From NCBI GenBank assembly GCA_028289405.1, contig JANQPP010000135.1, positions 1 to 64,000 of the forward strand: a DNA stretch of 64,000 nucleotides, given 5' to 3'. The notes under the pieces are model-generated. The model was not told the origin of the DNA and made no database searches. It saw nothing but the letters and a program-made list of their open reading frames with translations. This DNA is from Pirellulales bacterium. GTDB taxonomy: Bacteria > Planctomycetota > Planctomycetia > Pirellulales > JANQPP01. A program made the translations under genes and the position numbers. Shown here piece by piece: positions 36,101 through 45,311 of this stretch; within the stretch, counting starts at the first letter, position 1, and each line of letters begins with the position of its first letter.

Positions 36101-36213
36101 AGTTCCCCGTAAAGTTGGTCATTGAGGGTAAGTTTCGCGGTCAACCCGTGAAGGATGCGCACGATATTCTCCTCATCGTGCACGCATCGGAGTCCACTTC
36201 GAATTCTCCCTAA
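33118..36213 (+). CDS. Large exported protein with pre-peptidase (PPC) domains and a long coiled coil
   Basis: A 1031-residue exported protein. Signal segment around residues 14-36. Two pre-peptidase C-terminal-like (PPC) beta domains start at EGEPNDTADQAQLLKIP (about 138) and EMEPNDSVEAAQVI (about 360), each with the EPND motif and a DVDxF strand. A further set of beta domains covers about 500-725. Residues about 730-900 form a long coiled coil rich in Ala, Glu, Gln and Lys, with heptads such as LEAARKALEQLAKTAQQAKE. A final beta region closes the protein. Such PPC proteins are abundant beside cytochrome genes in planctomycetes; function unknown. It lies between the DUF1549 and WD40 genes, sharing the coiled-coil feature with the latter. 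Confidence 0.82.
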   Translation: MTLRSFWNRSATNRIWLLLGIVMGLAVRAPSPLDAALPEARLSAIFPLGGAPGTEVELVCVGTDLDEAKQLLFSHPGIRGELRTRPPEPYEDGPQTVPGQFKVSIAEDVPPGIYEVRSVGFFGASNPRLFAVWPESSVREGEPNDTADQAQLLKIPCVVEGRSDRATDVDVFTVELRLGQQIVVDCVAQQLDSRMDATLVLHDPSGREVARGRSLRGRDACIAYTASVEGTHRLVVNDFVYEGGEEYPYRLRVSMRPHVEFVVPPVVVPGKISRHELFGHHLPGGTPCSEFPSKGSPWESCEVEIFMPAQGLIDPSRQCLLRRPGDLLAEAFAYRLKTPRGFSNAVWLGVVDSPPVAEMEPNDSVEAAQVIEPPGYWHGRFSSSRDVDWFVFEARAGQAYWMEVTSHRWGKASDPFLSVKRIMGNKDGQLRLRNVAAADDIALETGNRVFPIESRDARLRFEAPESGRYAIHLRNQSAQDDPGLTYVLSVLPEQPDFRLFAHPRFQDSTDQNAPAELRQLHLRRGSTVAITVDVDRRHGFQGEISVNVQGLPPGVRSDAIIIPPGGNSGMLVLECGNNAPAATANLRIQGTARIGNGTVTHEAKYGTLVFPARPNDRNAPRPVVRVCSGLELTVSDAEASPTRINLDGDGKETFRVVRHGTLEIPVSLERPEGHEAEVNFTAVGLPPAIEAQPLKVSGKEATGKLTLTAKDNSPSGHFSFHVMASGNFPYRRNLAAAQRGETRHKKLTETVSRWEAEEKSKTKQAQEVSAALEKHRANHAEAAQRENSLRNAAQVLRDRARESADEHETAQQALQVAMARAEAAEKQAQAAQAAAAEANDAQAQAQQVLEAIAGEVKSREEQLNKVETETTRLKQDLEAARKALEQLAKTAQQAKEAATSRDVPLVVHSPTARLHVLPTPWKLTGIPPVIELWPGDKVRIPFAVERIASTDQPFTLHLQLPDEAGPITSEAITVDPDMDESELIIQLGSDPSEEEFPVKLVIEGKFRGQPVKDAHDILLIVHASESTSNSP

Positions 36214-36276
36214 GCGATTTCCCTGCTTCTTTCGCTACCATTTCATAAACCTCCCTGAACGTACTGGAGATGCTTC

Positions 36277-39000
36277 TTGCGACGCCTCGTCATTGATCGA
36301 TTCATCGCGGGCTTTGGGATCTGCCTATTGTTGGGAGCATTTCCTCGGTGGGCCTTGTCCGAAGGCGAAACTCCGGTCGACTTTCAGCGCGACATCCAGC
36401 CGATTCTGGCTCGCAACTGCTTGGCTTGCCACAACGCGACCGAGGCGGAGAGTGATCTTGTTTTAGAAAAGGCGGCTTCGATTCATCGGGGAGGTGATTC
36501 TGGTCCCGCCGTGGTGCCCGGAAAACCGGAAGAGAGCCTGTTGTGGCTTGTGGCTGCACGGCAAGAAGAACCGATCATGCCGCCGGAAGACAATGGCGTG
36601 GGCGCGGAACCGTTGTCCCCAGCGGAACTCGACATTTTGGCGCGCTGGATCCAGGAAGGGGCTCGCGAGGAAACTGAAGAGACGAATGACATTCCCACGA
36701 TTGCCTGGCAATCTCTACCGCCGGCGATTCAGGCCATCCATAGCGTGGCTGTTTCTCCCACGGGACGCTGGGCCGCGTGCGGTCGGGCCAATCGAATTAT
36801 CCTCTACGATTTGGCGGCTGGCGAACAGGTTTCGGAACTGACCGATCCTCATTGGCCTACCGAAGAAGGAGTGGGGCCTCCCGCCGCACACCGAGATTTC
36901 GTGCAATCGCTCACCTTTCACCCCCACGAACCACGGCTGGTGTCCGGCAGCTATCGCGAAGTGAAACTCTGGAGCCGCCTCGATGAGACGCGGCAACAAT
37001 CTTTGAGCGACCCGCCAGGCACGACTCCCTATCTTCAAAACGTTTGTACGCAAGCGGAGTGGTACGTTGCCGCGTGGAAAGAAGAGGATAGAGATCATCT
37101 CGCGGCATGGAACCTGGATACGGGGGAACGGCTCTGGATTAGCGATCTGCCGCAACCGCTGAAGTCGCTCTGCTTTTCGCCTGACGGGAATTCTCTGGCC
37201 GTCGTGAGTAAGGATGGAACCATTTCCTTGTGGGATGCCCAGCAAGGAGCAACTCAGCAATCCCATGCCTGGAGATCTCTCCCGCAATGGGCCATTCCGC
37301 TTGATGATCAGGAAGCAGTCGTTGTGGCTGATGGGCAAGATGGCCTCTGCAAGTGGTCGCTGGCCGAAGATTCTACAGCCGAGCCAGCGTTAGCACATAC
37401 GTTCCTAGAGGCGGAGCACGGTGTAGAGCAATATTCGCATGTAGGAAAAATTCTGGCGGCAGCCACGGACAATGGCAGCATCCATGTTTGGGACCTAGAA
37501 GCCAATGCGGACATTACCCAAATAAACACGGGCGGCCTGATCACTTGTCTGACAACTGGCAAAGAAGGAACACGCCTCGCCGCCGGTTTCGACGACGGAA
37601 CCCTTCGCCTCTGGGAATTGCCTTCTGGAAAACTACTATCCGAACGGACCGGGAGTTTCCTGCTGGCCCATGAAATTTCGCGGCAAGAGAGACTCGTACG
37701 CGCGGCGGAACAGCGGACCAAGGCGCGAACGGAAGTTGTGAAGGAAACCGAGCAAATCGTCGCGAAAGCTCAAGAAAGCTTGGACGAATTACGCAAACAG
37801 TTGTCGGACGCGGAAGCCGTGTTGCAAGAACTCCGCGAACAAGCCAAGACGGACCAAGGCCAAGCCACGGAGGGTGAAGAACCGGCGAAAGCAAAAGAAG
37901 AGGAGTCAAAGCAGGCGGAAGAAAAAGCTCAGCAAGCCGGCCAAGCCGTCGCCCGCGCGGAAGCGGACCTGCACCGCGCGGAAAAAAGAGCGAAAGAAGC
38001 GACCCAGGCCGCGCAAGACGCTCAAGGCTGGGAAGCCACCGTGCGGAAACAGTGGGAAGATGCTGAAGAAGATCACAACGAATCCATTTCGCCAATTCGC
38101 GCGCTCGCTTTTTCGCGTGAAGGACATTTTTTAGCGAGCGGCGACGATTCGTCACGCATCCAAATTTGGAACGCCCAACACGGCCAGCCGCTGGATACTT
38201 TTCGCCGCTCGTCGAAGCCGCTGACCGGTCTGCGGTTTGATGAAAAAGGCCAGCTTTGGTCCATGAACCGTGCGGGCGAATTCTCCGTGCGGGCGATCCA
38301 GCCTGCCTGGCAATGGAAACAAACGATCGGCAATATGGCGACTGGGGAACCATTTTCAGATCGCGTACTGGCCTTGGCCTATTCTCCTACAGGGGACTAT
38401 TTGGCCACTGGAGGAGGCGTCCCCTCGCGGGGCGGAGAGATTCACATCTGGGATGCTTCGGAGCTGTCGCTTGTAAGGACACTTCCCGAACCGCACAGCG
38501 ACAGCGTCTTTCATCTCGCGTTTTCGCCGGATGGCCGCGCGTTGGCCTCGGGAGCGGCGGACCGTTATGCCAAGACCTTTAGCGTGCCGGAGGGAGCCTT
38601 GGGCCGCGCGTTCGAGGGACACACGCATCACGTGCTCAGTGTTGCCTGGCGTTGGGACGGGGAATTGCTGGCTTCGGGAGGAGCGGACAATCAAGCCAAG
38701 CTGTGGCAGGTCGAAAGTGGACAGCAGACACGGACGCTTGACGGATTCGGCAAACAGGTCAGTTCGGTGGGTTTCCTGGAGGATCGCAACCAATTGCTTT
38801 GTGCCTCGGCGGACGGAAAGATTTTTGTGCGCGACGCGGAGAACGGAAAAACACTGGAAACCGTGTCCTCCACCCCTTACTTTTTCCACTGTGCGGCAAC
38901 GACCCCCGATGGGCGGCTCGTCGTGGCCGGTTCCGAGGATGGCGTGCTCCGCGTGTGGAAGGTTGACGATGGAACCCTGCTGCACGAATTCGCGCCCTGA
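36277..39000 (+). CDS. Cytochrome-type CxxCH / WD40 repeat protein with inserted coiled coil
   Basis: A 907-residue exported protein. The start is TTG at 36277, preceded by GGAG; the earlier ATG at 36270 is in another frame and stops at once. Residues 2-27 form a signal. The motif CLACH (C48-H52) and PIMPPEDNG match the planctomycete cytochrome C domain. WD40 repeats run from about 150 to 460 and resume from about 600 to 905, with repeats ending in LW, IW or VW. Between the two halves sits a coiled coil of about 130 residues (468-600; VKETEQIVAKAQESLDELRK), an insertion that splits the propeller. It is 63 bases downstream of the PPC gene. Confidence 0.88.
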   Translation: MRRLVIDRFIAGFGICLLLGAFPRWALSEGETPVDFQRDIQPILARNCLACHNATEAESDLVLEKAASIHRGGDSGPAVVPGKPEESLLWLVAARQEEPIMPPEDNGVGAEPLSPAELDILARWIQEGAREETEETNDIPTIAWQSLPPAIQAIHSVAVSPTGRWAACGRANRIILYDLAAGEQVSELTDPHWPTEEGVGPPAAHRDFVQSLTFHPHEPRLVSGSYREVKLWSRLDETRQQSLSDPPGTTPYLQNVCTQAEWYVAAWKEEDRDHLAAWNLDTGERLWISDLPQPLKSLCFSPDGNSLAVVSKDGTISLWDAQQGATQQSHAWRSLPQWAIPLDDQEAVVVADGQDGLCKWSLAEDSTAEPALAHTFLEAEHGVEQYSHVGKILAAATDNGSIHVWDLEANADITQINTGGLITCLTTGKEGTRLAAGFDDGTLRLWELPSGKLLSERTGSFLLAHEISRQERLVRAAEQRTKARTEVVKETEQIVAKAQESLDELRKQLSDAEAVLQELREQAKTDQGQATEGEEPAKAKEEESKQAEEKAQQAGQAVARAEADLHRAEKRAKEATQAAQDAQGWEATVRKQWEDAEEDHNESISPIRALAFSREGHFLASGDDSSRIQIWNAQHGQPLDTFRRSSKPLTGLRFDEKGQLWSMNRAGEFSVRAIQPAWQWKQTIGNMATGEPFSDRVLALAYSPTGDYLATGGGVPSRGGEIHIWDASELSLVRTLPEPHSDSVFHLAFSPDGRALASGAADRYAKTFSVPEGALGRAFEGHTHHVLSVAWRWDGELLASGGADNQAKLWQVESGQQTRTLDGFGKQVSSVGFLEDRNQLLCASADGKIFVRDAENGKTLETVSSTPYFFHCAATTPDGRLVVAGSEDGVLRVWKVDDGTLLHEFAP

Positions 39001-39096
39001 AGGATCAAGCCGGCCCGCTTCACGGATGCCTGCCAATCAACATCGCTTGTTACTGCCACTTTGGAATTTTTCAATTTTGTAACTGAAGGAAGCATC

Positions 39097-39861
39097 ATGC
39101 ATCGTGCATTTCTCCCACACACCCGCTTGTGGACGTGCTGTTTTGTTGTCGCCTCGGGAAGCGCGTTATGGCTCACGGCGGACGCGGATGAGTGGATCAG
39201 CGGTATCGTTTGGCCGGAACCGAAAATCATTCAGCCGGGCGAAAAAGGTAGCCCTCCCTCGGACGCGATCGTGCTGTTCGACGGCTCGGATCTTTCCGCA
39301 TGGGAAGGCGCGGAGAATTGGACAGTCGAAAACGGCGTCGCCATTCCTAAGACCGGCGGTATCCAGACGAAGCAAGGCTTTGGCGATTGCCAACTGCACG
39401 TCGAATGGGCCGCGCCGGAGGAAGTCACTGGTAGTGGGCAGGGACGCGGGAACAGCGGTGTCTACCTCATGGGCAAATATGAAGTGCAAATCCTCGACTC
39501 GTATGACAACACCACCTACTACGACGGCCAATGCGGCGCGATCTACAAGCAAAGCCCGCCCATGGTCAATGCCTGCCGCCCACCCGGAGAATGGCAGACA
39601 TACGACATCATCTTTGAGGCACCCCGTTTTGACGATGATGGCGATGTCGTAAAGCCCGCGGCGGTCACCGTGCTCCACAACGGCGTCGTGATTCAAAATC
39701 ACTTCGAGCTCGAAGGGGCCACGGCTTGGGACAGCCCGCCGTTATACGAAGCCCATGCCGAAAAATTGCCGATCTCGCTCCAAAACCACGGAAATCCCGT
39801 GAAGTTCCGCAACATTTGGATCCGCGAAATCGAGCCTATCGTGGGACACAAGCCGAGTTAA
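39097..39861 (+). CDS. DUF1080 (3-keto-disaccharide hydrolase domain) protein
   Basis: A 254-residue exported protein. Signal peptide about 1-28 ([15 protein letters not shown]). The concanavalin-like DUF1080 domain begins at [20 protein letters not shown] and carries [20 protein letters not shown] and [13 protein letters not shown], the family's hallmark strands. DUF1080 members include 3-keto-disaccharide hydrolases; most are uncharacterised. The ATG at 39097 follows GAAGGA. It closes the exported set begun at 30423 with 96 bases between it and the WD40 gene. Confidence 0.92.
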   Translation: MHRAFLPHTRLWTCCFVVASGSALWLTADADEWISGIVWPEPKIIQPGEKGSPPSDAIVLFDGSDLSAWEGAENWTVENGVAIPKTGGIQTKQGFGDCQLHVEWAAPEEVTGSGQGRGNSGVYLMGKYEVQILDSYDNTTYYDGQCGAIYKQSPPMVNACRPPGEWQTYDIIFEAPRFDDDGDVVKPAAVTVLHNGVVIQNHFELEGATAWDSPPLYEAHAEKLPISLQNHGNPVKFRNIWIREIEPIVGHKPS

Positions 39862-39930
39862 CACGGGACGAGCTATTCCGCTGAACATCACTCGCGCAAT
39901 CAATGGCAAAAGTTGTCTGCATCTTCTCGA

Positions 39931-40173
39931 ATGTCCCGTGAAGTCATCTTGTATACCCGCCCGGGCTGCCATCTGTGCGACGATGCGCATGAAGTGCTCG
40001 TCCGGAATGGTCTAGAGCCTCGAAGTGTGAATATCGACCAGGATGCGGGCTTGCGCGAACGCTACGGCGAATGCGTTCCCGTGGTCAGTATCGATGGCAA
40101 GGTGCGGTTTCGCGGGCGCGTGGACGAACGGCTACTGCGGCGACTGATCCGGGCATCTTCCCCTCGGCGGTAG
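39931..40173 (+). CDS. Glutaredoxin/thioredoxin-like small protein
   Basis: An 80-residue redox protein with the thioredoxin fold of the glutaredoxin-like DUF836 type. The dithiol motif is RPGCHLCDDA (C13, C16), followed by the variable alpha helix and VPVVSIDGKVRFRGRV, which supplies the cis-Pro. The ATG at 39931 is preferred to the TTG at 39913. The next gene starts three bases past the stop, so the two form an operon. Target unknown. Confidence 0.85.
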   Translation: MSREVILYTRPGCHLCDDAHEVLVRNGLEPRSVNIDQDAGLRERYGECVPVVSIDGKVRFRGRVDERLLRRLIRASSPRR

Positions 40174-40176
40174 TCC

Positions 40177-40854
40177 ATGACGCGGCAGTTGGGAATCTTT
40201 GCCAAATTCTGGGAGCCCGGTCGAGTCAAAACCCGGCTCGCGGCTTCCTGTGGCGATGTACGGGCGAGCGAAATATACCGGCTCTTCGTGGAGACGTTGC
40301 TCACGCGACTGGCGACCGTCGAGGCGGACGGGGTCCTGTCCTACACTCCACCGGAAAAGCGCGAGGAATTCGCGGCGATTGCGTCACCCTCTTGGCGACT
40401 CGAATCGCAGTGTGCCGGTGATTTGGGCAGGCGGATGCGGCATTATTTTCAACAGGCGTTGGACCGAGGGAATTCTCAAGCCGTGTTGATCGGCTCGGAC
40501 AGCCCGCAGCTTGAGCCCGCACATATCGAGGCCGCATTCACGGCCCTCGCGGATGTTCCGGTCGTGTTGGGCCCTTCGCTCGACGGTGGTTACTACCTGA
40601 TCGGCGTGTCAGGAGAAGTGCCACCCATTTTCGAGGGCATGCCTTGGAGCACGCCGGACCTTTGGGAGGCCACGACCACTCGTCTCCGGGAGATTGGATT
40701 GCCATTTGTGGAACTTCCAGCAACCTATGACGTGGATGACATCCACGATCTGCGCCGCTTACGCGAGGACCTACGCGAAAAAGCGGATCCAACATGCGCT
40801 CGTCTGCTGGCTCTCCTCGATGAGATTGCCGATCGTTTTACTGGGGAAAACTAG
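40177..40854 (+). CDS. TIGR04282-family glycosyltransferase (DUF2064)
   Basis: A 225-residue GT-A-fold glycosyltransferase of the DUF2064 / TIGR04282 family, some members of which act in arsenosugar biosynthesis. Seen: LGIFAKFWEPGRVKTRLA (nucleotide-sugar site), VLIGSDSPQLEPAHIEAAF with the acidic metal motif, and VVLGPSLDGGYYLIGV. The C-terminal DVDDIHDLRRL is typical. It overlaps nothing but starts three bases past the glutaredoxin gene, an arrangement known for other planctomycetes. No arsenic-related gene is adjacent, so the substrate stays open. Confidence 0.92.
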   Translation: MTRQLGIFAKFWEPGRVKTRLAASCGDVRASEIYRLFVETLLTRLATVEADGVLSYTPPEKREEFAAIASPSWRLESQCAGDLGRRMRHYFQQALDRGNSQAVLIGSDSPQLEPAHIEAAFTALADVPVVLGPSLDGGYYLIGVSGEVPPIFEGMPWSTPDLWEATTTRLREIGLPFVELPATYDVDDIHDLRRLREDLREKADPTCARLLALLDEIADRFTGEN

Positions 40855-41039
40855 GATTTTCCTGCTTCTTGCAGAATCCTCCGTCTGCTAGCGACGCGGG
40901 CTTGCCACTTCGGTAGCTCATGGCTATCACAAGGGCTCGCGTATTCTGGGAAGTAGGCTGGCAGTTTGCCGCGCAGGTTGTGCTTCGGAGTCCATCGCCT
41001 GGCGTTTACTTCATCCATTCGTGAGATCGATCTCCAGCC

Positions 41040-42350
41040 ATGCATTTGTTCAACTTGATCGCCCTCTTGATCACCTTCGCCGCGGTGGCAAGTTACGTCA
41101 ATCATCGTTGGCTCAAGTTGCCCACGACGATTGGCTTGATGTTGATCGCCTTGGTGTTTTCCCTGGGGCTGATTGGCGTCGGCTATTTTCTGCCCTCCTT
41201 GGAGGAACGCGCGGAATCCATCGTCGAATCCACGCGTTTCAATGAAACGCTGATGGAGGGAATGCTCGGCCTGCTGCTCTTCGCGGGCGCGTTGCATATC
41301 AACCTCAGCAATTTGGCCGACCAGAAGTGGGTGATTGGATTACTGGCCACGGTGGGTGTGATCCTTTCCACGCTGATCGTGGGAACGCTGGCGTGGGCCG
41401 TGTTTCGCTTTACCGGGCTGGCCGAGGTTCGTTACATATACTGCCTGGTGTTTGGTGCGCTGATCGCCCCCACGGATCCGATCGCCGTGCTGGGAGTCCT
41501 CAAACACATCGGGGCTCCCAAGGAATTGGAGATCCAAATCGCCGGTGAATCACTATTCAATGACGGCATCGGCGTGGTGGTCTTCTTAGGTTTGGTGGAA
41601 ATGGCCACCGGAGAGCATGGTTTCGACGTACCGCATCTGTTCGCCCTCTTCATGCAGGAGGCCGTGGGGGGAGCCATCTTCGGCTTGGTAATCGGCTACT
41701 TGGCCTATCTCATGCTGCAATCGGTGGAAAATTATCAGGTCGAGATCTTGCTGTCGCTGGCCGTGGCGGCCGGAGGTTATGCCTTGGCGAACGCCTTGCA
41801 TCTCTCCGGGCCGATTGCCATGGTCGTGGCGGGACTGTTGATCGGCAACCATGGTCGGCTGCTGGCCATGTCCGACAAGACAGCGGAACACCTGGATCTG
41901 TTTTGGGAGTTGGTCGATGAAATCCTCAACGCAGTTCTGTTCGCGTTGATTGGCCTGGAAATCCTGGTGCTGACCGATCATGTCGAATACGTTTGGCGAG
42001 GATTGCTCCTGATTCCGGTGGTGCTGCTGGCCCGCGCCGTAAGCGTTGCCGTGCCGGTCACGATTTTGAAAACCCGCCGCCGATTTGCGTCGTATACCAT
42101 ACCGGTTCTCACCTGGGCCGGGTTGAAGGGAGGGATCTCCGTGGCCCTTGCATTGGGCTTGAAGGAAACCAACGTCGACGGTGAATTCGTCAGTGAACGG
42201 CCCATCTTGATCACCGTGACATATGTGATCGTGGTGTTTTCGATTTTGGTGCAGGGCCTGACCGTGGGCCCGTACGTGCGGCGGCAAATTGCCCACGAAG
42301 CGAAGTCAGGAAAGCCTCGATCGGACCCAGCCGCATCCCACCACGGCTGA
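41040..42350 (+). CDS. CPA1-family Na+/H+ antiporter
   Basis: A 436-residue cation:proton antiporter with about 12 membrane segments. Key elements: [20 protein letters not shown] and [16 protein letters not shown] (the CPA1 ND motif), then [20 protein letters not shown] and a final [17 protein letters not shown], which matches the NhaP-type segment. It exports Na+ or K+ in exchange for H+. No regulatory domain follows the membrane part. The ATG at 41040 has no strong ribosome site. It stands alone between the DUF2064 gene and ychF. Confidence 0.94.
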   Translation: MHLFNLIALLITFAAVASYVNHRWLKLPTTIGLMLIALVFSLGLIGVGYFLPSLEERAESIVESTRFNETLMEGMLGLLLFAGALHINLSNLADQKWVIGLLATVGVILSTLIVGTLAWAVFRFTGLAEVRYIYCLVFGALIAPTDPIAVLGVLKHIGAPKELEIQIAGESLFNDGIGVVVFLGLVEMATGEHGFDVPHLFALFMQEAVGGAIFGLVIGYLAYLMLQSVENYQVEILLSLAVAAGGYALANALHLSGPIAMVVAGLLIGNHGRLLAMSDKTAEHLDLFWELVDEILNAVLFALIGLEILVLTDHVEYVWRGLLLIPVVLLARAVSVAVPVTILKTRRRFASYTIPVLTWAGLKGGISVALALGLKETNVDGEFVSERPILITVTYVIVVFSILVQGLTVGPYVRRQIAHEAKSGKPRSDPAASHHG

Positions 42351-42424
42351 TTTGTCTCCGCCGATCGATTGACCGTTGTGCACTGGTTGTTGCCGCATTT
42401 CAACCTCAGGAAGAAAAGCCACCG

Positions 42425-43516
42425 ATGGAAGCAGGTATTGTCGGGCTCCCCAACGTCGGCAAATCGACGCTGTTCAACGCACTCACGGCGGCGGGCATTG
42501 CCAGCGAAAATTATCCCTTCTGCACGATCGAACCCAACGTCGGGGTGGTCCCCGTCCCGGACTCGCGTCTACAAACCATCGCCAGCTACATTCCCACCAA
42601 GCAGATTATCCCCGCCACTTTGCGGCTGGTGGACATCGCGGGCATCGTGAAGGGCGCGTCCGAAGGGGAAGGGCTGGGAAACAAGTTCCTCTCTCACATT
42701 CGCAACGTGGACGCCATTTTGCATGTGGTCCGCTGCTTCGAGGACGAGGACGTCACGCATGTCGATGGCGGAGTCGATCCGATCCGGGACATCGAAACCA
42801 TCGACGTGGAATTGATGCTGGCCGACTTGCAGACGGTGGAATCGGCTCTCGACAAGGCGATCCGCACGGCGCGTTCCGGTGACGCGGACGCCAAACGCCG
42901 CCAGGAATTGCTGGAAATCTGTCGGAAACAGTTGGACGCGGGCCTACCGATTCGCGGTTTGGGACTTGCCAGCCGTGAACAACAGAATCTTCTCAAGAGC
43001 TTCACGCTGCTGACCGCCAAGAAAGTGCTCTACGTGGCCAACGTGGATGAGGACGATCCACGGGGTGAGGGAGAACTTGTGGGCCGCGTGCGCGAAAAGG
43101 CTCGCCAGGAAGGGAGCGACGTGGTGCCGGTCTCCGCACGGCTAGAAGCGGAGTTGGCGGAACTCGAACCATCCGACCGAAATGAGATGCTGCAAAGCGT
43201 GGGACTGGATGAGCCTGCTTTGGCCACGGTGCTCCGCGCGGCGTATCGCTTGTTGGGATTGCAATCGTTTTTTACCGCCGGCGAGAAAGAAATTCGGGCT
43301 TGGACCACTACGCAGGGCGCGACCGCGCCGGAAGCGGCGGGCGTAATCCATACCGATTTCGAACGCGGATTCATCCGCGCCGAGATTTACAGCGTCGAAG
43401 ATCTACAAACGCATCAGACGGAAAAGGCCATCCGGGAAGCGGGCAAAATGCGAGTCGAAGGGAAGACTTACGTCATGCAAGATGGCGACGTCTGCCACTT
43501 CTTGTTTAACGTGTGA
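42425..43516 (+). CDS. ychF: Redox-regulated ATPase YchF/OLA1
   Basis: A ribosome-associated Obg-family ATPase, 363 residues. The P-loop is GLPNVGKS (7-14), the G3 motif is [20 protein letters not shown], and the NKxD motif is replaced by NVDE, which explains ATP rather than GTP preference. A helical domain is inserted in the middle, and the C-terminal TGS domain contains [20 protein letters not shown] and [18 protein letters not shown]. It acts in stress and translation control. A GAAAAG site precedes the ATG. Confidence 0.97.
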   Translation: MEAGIVGLPNVGKSTLFNALTAAGIASENYPFCTIEPNVGVVPVPDSRLQTIASYIPTKQIIPATLRLVDIAGIVKGASEGEGLGNKFLSHIRNVDAILHVVRCFEDEDVTHVDGGVDPIRDIETIDVELMLADLQTVESALDKAIRTARSGDADAKRRQELLEICRKQLDAGLPIRGLGLASREQQNLLKSFTLLTAKKVLYVANVDEDDPRGEGELVGRVREKARQEGSDVVPVSARLEAELAELEPSDRNEMLQSVGLDEPALATVLRAAYRLLGLQSFFTAGEKEIRAWTTTQGATAPEAAGVIHTDFERGFIRAEIYSVEDLQTHQTEKAIREAGKMRVEGKTYVMQDGDVCHFLFNV

Positions 43517-43575
43517 CGCCCTGGGCAGTCGCCGGATCTCTTTGATAAACGTCCGGCAGCGTTTAAGTCGCGAAC

Positions 43576-43863
43576 CTATGGCGGCGGTGTCGCGCCCGGT
43601 GGGGGAGTGCCTTTGCCTTCGCGAAGGTAATCGCCTCGCTGGCGGGCATATTCTTCCGCGGTCAGTTCCGAGAAATCGAGTTTGCCCGCAGCGTGTTGTT
43701 CGAACATGTTCTTCAGCATGGGCCGGCACCATCCGCAGCCCGTGCCGGCGCCGAAACACTCGCTCAACTGCGTGGCGTGGCGTGGCCGTTCCACTCGCAG
43801 AAAGTTCCGCACTTTCCGCTTGGTCACGTGAAAGCAAAGGCAGATTTCATCGTCGAGTTCCAT
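43576..43863 (-). CDS. BFD-like [2Fe-2S]-binding protein
   Basis: A 95-residue bacterioferritin-associated-ferredoxin-like protein. Four Cys in the BFD pattern: ICLCFHVTKRK at the N-terminus and GAGTGCGWCRPML further on, which bind a [2Fe-2S] cluster. A Pro-rich tail follows. The ATG at 43863 is chosen over the TTG at 43872. Usual BFD partners (bacterioferritin, nitrite reductase) are not in view. Convergent with ychF. Confidence 0.87.
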   Translation of the reverse strand: MELDDEICLCFHVTKRKVRNFLRVERPRHATQLSECFGAGTGCGWCRPMLKNMFEQHAAGKLDFSELTAEEYARQRGDYLREGKGTPPPGATPPP

Positions 43864-43941
43864 GGTGAACAAAACGTCTCACGAAAATGTGGCGGCGGTC
43901 TCGCGGAAGCGGCTGGTAACTCCCAAGCCTGGAACACCGGG

Positions 43942-45201
43942 TTAGGCTTCGTTAGGATCCTCGCCGGTGGCCAAGCTCCAGGCGATTTCACAAGCCTGGT
44001 GAAACGCCGGCAGATCGAGTTTTTCCGCCGAGGTGTGGATGTTCATTTGGCCACACCCCAGCGTGACCGTGGGCACACCATGGGCGGTGAGCCAATTCGC
44101 GTCCAGCCCACCGTTGGCAATGGCGATTTCAGGATCCAATCCCGCAGACGAAACCGCCGAACGGGCCAGGACCGCCGGTGTGTCGTTCACTCGCAAGTGA
44201 TAAGACTCATAATCTAGACGGCCTTCGAATTCGACTTTGCCGGATTGGCCGCGTGTGTTGGTTACCTGCTTCGCCGCGCGGCGAAAGGCTTGTTCGATTT
44301 CCTTTACGATCCGCTTGCGGAACGTGGCGTCGTGGCTACGGGCCTCCGCTTCCAGTTCTACCTTCTCGGCGACAATATTGGTGGCTTGGCCGCCGCGCAC
44401 AACGCCCACATTGCTTGTCCCTATGCGGCGCCCTTTGCGGACCGCGCCGTGCCAGCCGTTTTGCTGAAGATCGGCGATAGCCATGGCGGCGATGGCGATC
44501 GCGCTGACTCCCTCTTCGGGCGCTCCGCCTGCATGGCTGGCAATTCCCTTGAGCGTGATCGCCATGCGATACCCGCCCGTCGCGCCGATGGTGATTTTAG
44601 CGGCATCACCTCCGTCGAAGTTGAAACCCCAGCGCGGTTTTCCTAGCTTCTGAAAATTGACGTGGCGAGCTCCTTTAAGTCCGACTTCCTCCTGCACCGT
44701 CCACAAAAAAGTGATGGGCGGATACGGCGTGTCGCTAGATAAAAGCCGCAGGGCAGTCGCCAGCAACACGGCGGTACCGGCCCGGTCATCGGCACCGAGT
44801 CCAGTAGCGGAATCGGCGGAGACGACGTACTTGCCCCGCCGCTCTGGTTGACAGCCGACGCAAAGAGGAACCGTGTCCATGTGCGCCGAAAACAGACGCC
44901 GCGTCCCGCGCCGCGTCCCGGGCAGTTTCAAGATCAAATTGCCGACCTCACCCGGAGGATCGGTTTTTCGGTGTGCCTGATCGGTCGAGAGCCAATTGCG
45001 TTTTGGAAGCACCGGCTCCAACACGCTTTGAAGGTACTGTCGAACCGCTGCCTCCTGTCCGCTGGGGCCAGGAATTCCCATCAACTCCATCACCCAATTC
45101 TCGGCACGTGCCGCGTCGCCGTGACTGGCTGGCCGCGCGGCACGACGTTTTTTTCTGGCCACCGAACGTGTCGCTGGGGAAGATCGCTTGTTCAAGGGCA
45201 T
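43942..45201 (-). CDS. M20-family metallopeptidase (peptidase T-like)
   Basis: A 419-residue zinc peptidase. Metal and catalytic motifs: SAHMDTVPLC, ATGLGADDRAGTAVLL, TVQEEVGLKGARH and DGGDAAKITIGATG, with the C-terminal His in QMNIHTSAEKLDLPAF. The dimerisation domain sits between (MAITLKGIASHAGG...). It probably trims small peptides. The first 30 residues are very basic (KKRRAARPAS) and unlike the family, so the start may be a later codon. Convergent with the BFD-like gene. Confidence 0.9.
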   Translation of the reverse strand: MPLNKRSSPATRSVARKKRRAARPASHGDAARAENWVMELMGIPGPSGQEAAVRQYLQSVLEPVLPKRNWLSTDQAHRKTDPPGEVGNLILKLPGTRRGTRRLFSAHMDTVPLCVGCQPERRGKYVVSADSATGLGADDRAGTAVLLATALRLLSSDTPYPPITFLWTVQEEVGLKGARHVNFQKLGKPRWGFNFDGGDAAKITIGATGGYRMAITLKGIASHAGGAPEEGVSAIAIAAMAIADLQQNGWHGAVRKGRRIGTSNVGVVRGGQATNIVAEKVELEAEARSHDATFRKRIVKEIEQAFRRAAKQVTNTRGQSGKVEFEGRLDYESYHLRVNDTPAVLARSAVSSAGLDPEIAIANGGLDANWLTAHGVPTVTLGCGQMNIHTSAEKLDLPAFHQACEIAWSLATGEDPNEA

Positions 45202-45311
45202 CTCGCGAGTTAGAACAGGCTGCCCTTGGAGACAGGCTCCGAGGGATCAACTTGAGGCATCATACTGCGCTTTCAGCGGCGCGCACATCGAGTTTTCGGC
45301 AAGGTGGGTAC

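Noticed and set aside
37541..38353. A 270-codon minus-strand frame
   Set aside because: Antisense to the coiled-coil/WD40 region; Arg/Pro-rich and without domains.
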